In this document: piece after piece, positions 52,149 to 54,252 of the stretch
How positions within the stretch are numbered: the stretch's first letter is position 1
Layout of the letters: each line of letters opens with the position of its first letter
NCBI GenBank assembly: GCA_017441605.1
Contig: JAFRXD010000069.1
Coordinates: 1 to 54,252, forward strand
DNA length: 54,252 bases
Direction: 5' to 3'
Source: Thermoguttaceae bacterium
GTDB taxonomy: Bacteria > Planctomycetota > Planctomycetia > Pirellulales > Thermoguttaceae
Notes under the pieces: model-generated
Told to the model about the DNA's origin: nothing
Seen by the model: the letters and a program-made list of their open reading frames with translations, nothing else
Databases searched by the model: none
Program-made: the position numbers and the translations under genes

Positions 52149-52829
52149 TTAGGTCGCGTCCGCTTCGTCGGCGTCGACCGCGCAAGATCGAAATCGATTC
52201 ATCGCCTCCTCGTATTCCGCGGGGCGTCCCAAGCGCTCGAACTCGTCTTCCATAAACGCTAAGAACTCGGAGTAATCGGCGAACGCGGACAAGCGATCGA
52301 CGCTATATCCCACCGATCCCCTAATGGTTTCTCTCAATAATCCTTGATTCACGGCGTCGAAAGGGTCGTCCCTCTTGACGCGACGAAATTCTTGAAACTC
52401 CCTCAAATAGAAGCAGTAGTCGCGAAAAGCCTCTTCGAGAGCGCCGCGCTTATAATTGACGCGCGCTCTAACGGCGCTTAACGAGATATAAATCGAATCG
52501 CTAGTAACTTGCGAGTAGTATTTTAAAGCGTTGTCGTAATCCCCCGCCAATTCGTAGGCGTTGGGCAACAAAAAGGAGAATTCTCCGCGATAAAAATGAT
52601 CGGAATCGTTTCTAAACCGTCGCCAGCCCTCTTGCGCGAGCGCCAGGGCTTCGTCGGCGTTCCCGTCGTCGATATCCTTTCGACATTTCGCCGCTAGTTT
52701 TCCAAAGACGTCGTGTTTGTGAACGCCGAGTTGGAACTTAACGACAACGAACCCGATTAGGAAAAAGGGAACGCAAACGACGGCGATCCTCATTAGTTGC
52801 GCTCGATCAACGCGAGATTCATTTTTCAT
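52149..52829 (-). CDS. Membrane TPR-like protein, paralogue 3
   Basis: 226 residues: a basic start, one membrane helix (residues about 13-32, LMRIAVVCVPFFLIGFVVV), TPR-like helices (NADEALALAQEGWRRF, LPNAYELAGDYDNALKYYSQ, RARVNYKRGALEEAFRDYCF) and the EDEFERLGRPAEYEEAM unit shared with paralogues 1 and 2. It stops soon after that unit and lacks the charged tail of the other two. AGAGG precedes ATG 52829 by 6 bases. This is the most divergent of the three and probably the first gene of the cluster. Confidence 0.8.
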   Translation of the reverse strand: MKNESRVDRAQLMRIAVVCVPFFLIGFVVVKFQLGVHKHDVFGKLAAKCRKDIDDGNADEALALAQEGWRRFRNDSDHFYRGEFSFLLPNAYELAGDYDNALKYYSQVTSDSIYISLSAVRARVNYKRGALEEAFRDYCFYLREFQEFRRVKRDDPFDAVNQGLLRETIRGSVGYSVDRLSAFADYSEFLAFMEDEFERLGRPAEYEEAMNRFRSCAVDADEADAT

Positions 52830-53724
52830 TGTCGCCTCTCCGTTCGACGAAGTCGGTCGACGCGTTTTCTCCGGGATTCGCCGCGGGACCAAGCCCGTCC
52901 GGCGAGCGCCCTAAGCGCGTCGACAAGCGCGGGATCCTTTTCCTCGCGTCCGCGACGTCCCTCGCGTCGAAGGAAGCGCGAACTTGCCGGTCAAGGCTCC
53001 CCAAAACCCTTGCGATACGCTCCGTTCCCCATTCCAACGGAACCGTTTGGAAGCGCGAGGCGCGCGACCGCGACGAGCGGGGCTCCTCCTCGCCTCCGGA
53101 GTATATTGGAACCAATGTTTCCGACAAAGTCAAGCGAAAAATCCGGTTTGTTGGCAAAATTTTTAAATTTTATTTTTTCGACGAGTTTTCAACTGGCGTT
53201 TGCGCGAATCGTCAAGATTTCAACGACGTTATAATAAAGGCGAGACAAGTTCCAAAACGGGCTTTACCCATGAGAGCGCGCGATTCGATTCAATTAAAAT
53301 CAGTCGTCGCGACAAAATTCCCAATATTGTCAAATTGAGCTTCAAACAGATCGCCGGTTTGCGTTGCGAGGGTTGCGCGGCGCGAAAGCGGACTTTTCAA
53401 AACAAATCGGCATAATCGGCAAGGCTAAAGAAGGAGCGCGGTCCGTCGTCGTTTTGGAAAACGGGAAGAGATTTTGAAATAGCGACCCCGATCCCGCGGA
53501 GCGCGAGTCGTTCGCTCCGCGTTGGAGCGCCCTAGCGAAACCGACGGCGCTCTTCGCCGTCGGCTCGTCAAATCGCCGGTTGGAAGAGGTAGGGAGTCGG
53601 AATCGAGCGATGGATCGTCGAGAACTCCGACTCCGGAAAAAGCGCCTTTGGCTCGAGGTCTTCGGGCGAGACGAGGAAAACCGGTTGTCGTTCTCAGTTA
53701 CATCGTCATAATCGCTCCCAATGA
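52830..53724. other. Long intergenic region with a gene remnant
   Basis: 895 bases between paralogue 3 and the last membrane protein gene. It holds an AT-rich stretch at 53155-53185, a plausible promoter area for the minus-strand cluster (TTGAAA and TAAAAT-like hexamers, but no well-spaced pair). It also holds the remnant of the CBM9-like gene's 3' end at 53592-53667. A minus-strand frame at 52819-53157 has no family resemblance. No RNA gene was recognised. Confidence 0.6.
53592..53667 (+). pseudogene. Remnant of a second copy of the CBM9-like gene 3' end
   Basis: 53592-53651 matches 48964-49023 at 54 of 60 bases without gaps and would encode GVGIERWIVENSDSGKSAFG. After that a one-base deletion shifts the frame, but similarity continues (CTTCGGGCGAG against CTTCGAGTGAG at the original stop). 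There is no start and little similarity upstream, so this is a fragment. It lies in the same orientation as the intact gene, on the other side of the glycosyltransferase/paralogue cluster. Confidence 0.8.
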
Positions 53725-54111
53725 CTATAGCGCCCCTAAGATCGCGCCGAATGACGTCGCGAGAAGATTAAGGACAAGAAGAACGGCGGAGAACAATCCC
53801 AAAAAACGAACGCCGCTAAAAAACAACCAATAAATAAACAGAAAAAGCATAAGGAGAAAGAAAGAGGCAAAGGATACGTTACCGTCGACCAAAAGACCGC
53901 CCCAAACGCCCAGATTCCACATCGCAAGCCCAATCAACACGGGAAGGCCAATAATCCACTCTAACGAAGAGGGAGCGCGATTCTTCTTGGTTTTACCTTT
54001 GGAATCGTTTGGTTCTCGATCCCCTCGCGGCGTCTCTTCCGTAACGAGCAAACCGTTCAAATTCGTCTCTCGCGTCGCTTTGTCCTCTTGATTCAACTCT
54101 TCTTCTCGCAC
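53725..54111 (-). CDS. Small membrane protein
   Basis: 128 residues. A charged hydrophilic N-terminus (about 45 residues, many Glu, Lys and Arg) is followed by three or four membrane helices (EWIIGLPVLIGLAMWNLGVW, FASFFLLMLFLFIYWLFFSG, FLGLFSAVLLVLNLLATSFG). No family is recognised; small proteins of this shape include holin-like and SdpI-like proteins, but nothing here decides. The start is GTG at 54111 with AGAAGGG about 8 bases upstream. The next gene downstream on the strand is 900 bases away. Confidence 0.6.
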   Translation of the reverse strand: MREEELNQEDKATRETNLNGLLVTEETPRGDREPNDSKGKTKKNRAPSSLEWIIGLPVLIGLAMWNLGVWGGLLVDGNVSFASFFLLMLFLFIYWLFFSGVRFLGLFSAVLLVLNLLATSFGAILGAL

Positions 54112-54252
54112 GGGGTACCCTTCTCTTGTTCCACCGTTGCCTCGGCGCGGCGCCGACGCGAAAAGCGCCGGAATTGTCTCGCGCTAACGCATTGTTGTCT
54201 TTCTTGTTACGATATTCGCCAAATTGACAAAAAGTCATAGGTTTTTGTCGGG

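Noticed and set aside
52819..53157. 112-codon minus-strand frame upstream of paralogue 3
   Set aside because: It overlaps the paralogue 3 start, shows no family features and has no ribosome-binding site.
54112..54252. Window end after the small membrane protein gene
   Set aside because: A short minus-strand frame overlaps the real gene in another frame; nothing else is supported.

Overview
The window looks like chromosomal DNA of a planctomycete (Planctomycetota). The best single clue is the giant secreted protein at 16254-32606, which begins with the LEDRRLLS-type N-terminal motif seen on very large exported planctomycete proteins. A barrel protein resembling DUF6268, orphan ExbD/TolR-type proteins and a Cys/Pro-rich exported protein fit the same picture, and kdsA implies a Kdo-containing outer membrane. 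No tRNA, rRNA, CRISPR array, transposase or integrase was seen. I cannot place the organism below phylum.

Layout. 1-3177: a partial exported protein, a divergent RpiB-fold protein, a membrane-anchored monothiol thioredoxin-like protein and a small SHOCT-like membrane protein. 3459-5591: a large exported protein of unknown function. 5689-11716 (minus): a likely operon rsmE - MATE exporter - exbD - exported TPR protein - exported nitroreductase, with 4-nt start/stop overlaps at the first two junctions. 11818-13116: an outer-membrane barrel protein. 13520-15292: rpsA (ribosomal protein S1) with a leader of about 200 nt. 15409-16032: a DUF4373-like (phage replication-type) protein. 16254-32606: one 5450-residue surface protein made of PPC, LRR, beta-helix, CARDB, Calx-beta, Ig-like, FG-GAP and FN3 modules. 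32966-34573: an exported alpha-helical protein. 34764-35843: an orphan TolR-like coiled-coil protein. 36013-37032: an exported beta-propeller. 37137-41637 (minus): an RND pump and its adaptor, divergent from kdsA (41871-42713).

42826-43491 encodes an exported Cys/Ala/Pro repeat protein. It is followed by a 1.26-kb stretch without a convincing gene that nevertheless carries a strong minus-strand terminator. 44751-45311 is a lipoprotein and 45506-49042 an exported beta-propeller/CBM9-like protein. 49122-52829 (minus) holds a GT4 glycosyltransferase and three paralogous membrane TPR-like proteins. That cluster is bracketed by a direct repeat of the 3' end of the CBM9-like gene. The window ends with a small membrane protein.

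Most of the products are exported or envelope proteins: surface adhesin-like modules, a disulfide-rich wall-type protein, outer-membrane and efflux components, and Kdo synthesis. The most unusual items are the giant mosaic protein with an internal base-composition change, the 39-cysteine repeat protein, the repeat-flanked glycosyltransferase/paralogue cluster, and the RpiB-fold protein lacking the usual catalytic histidines.
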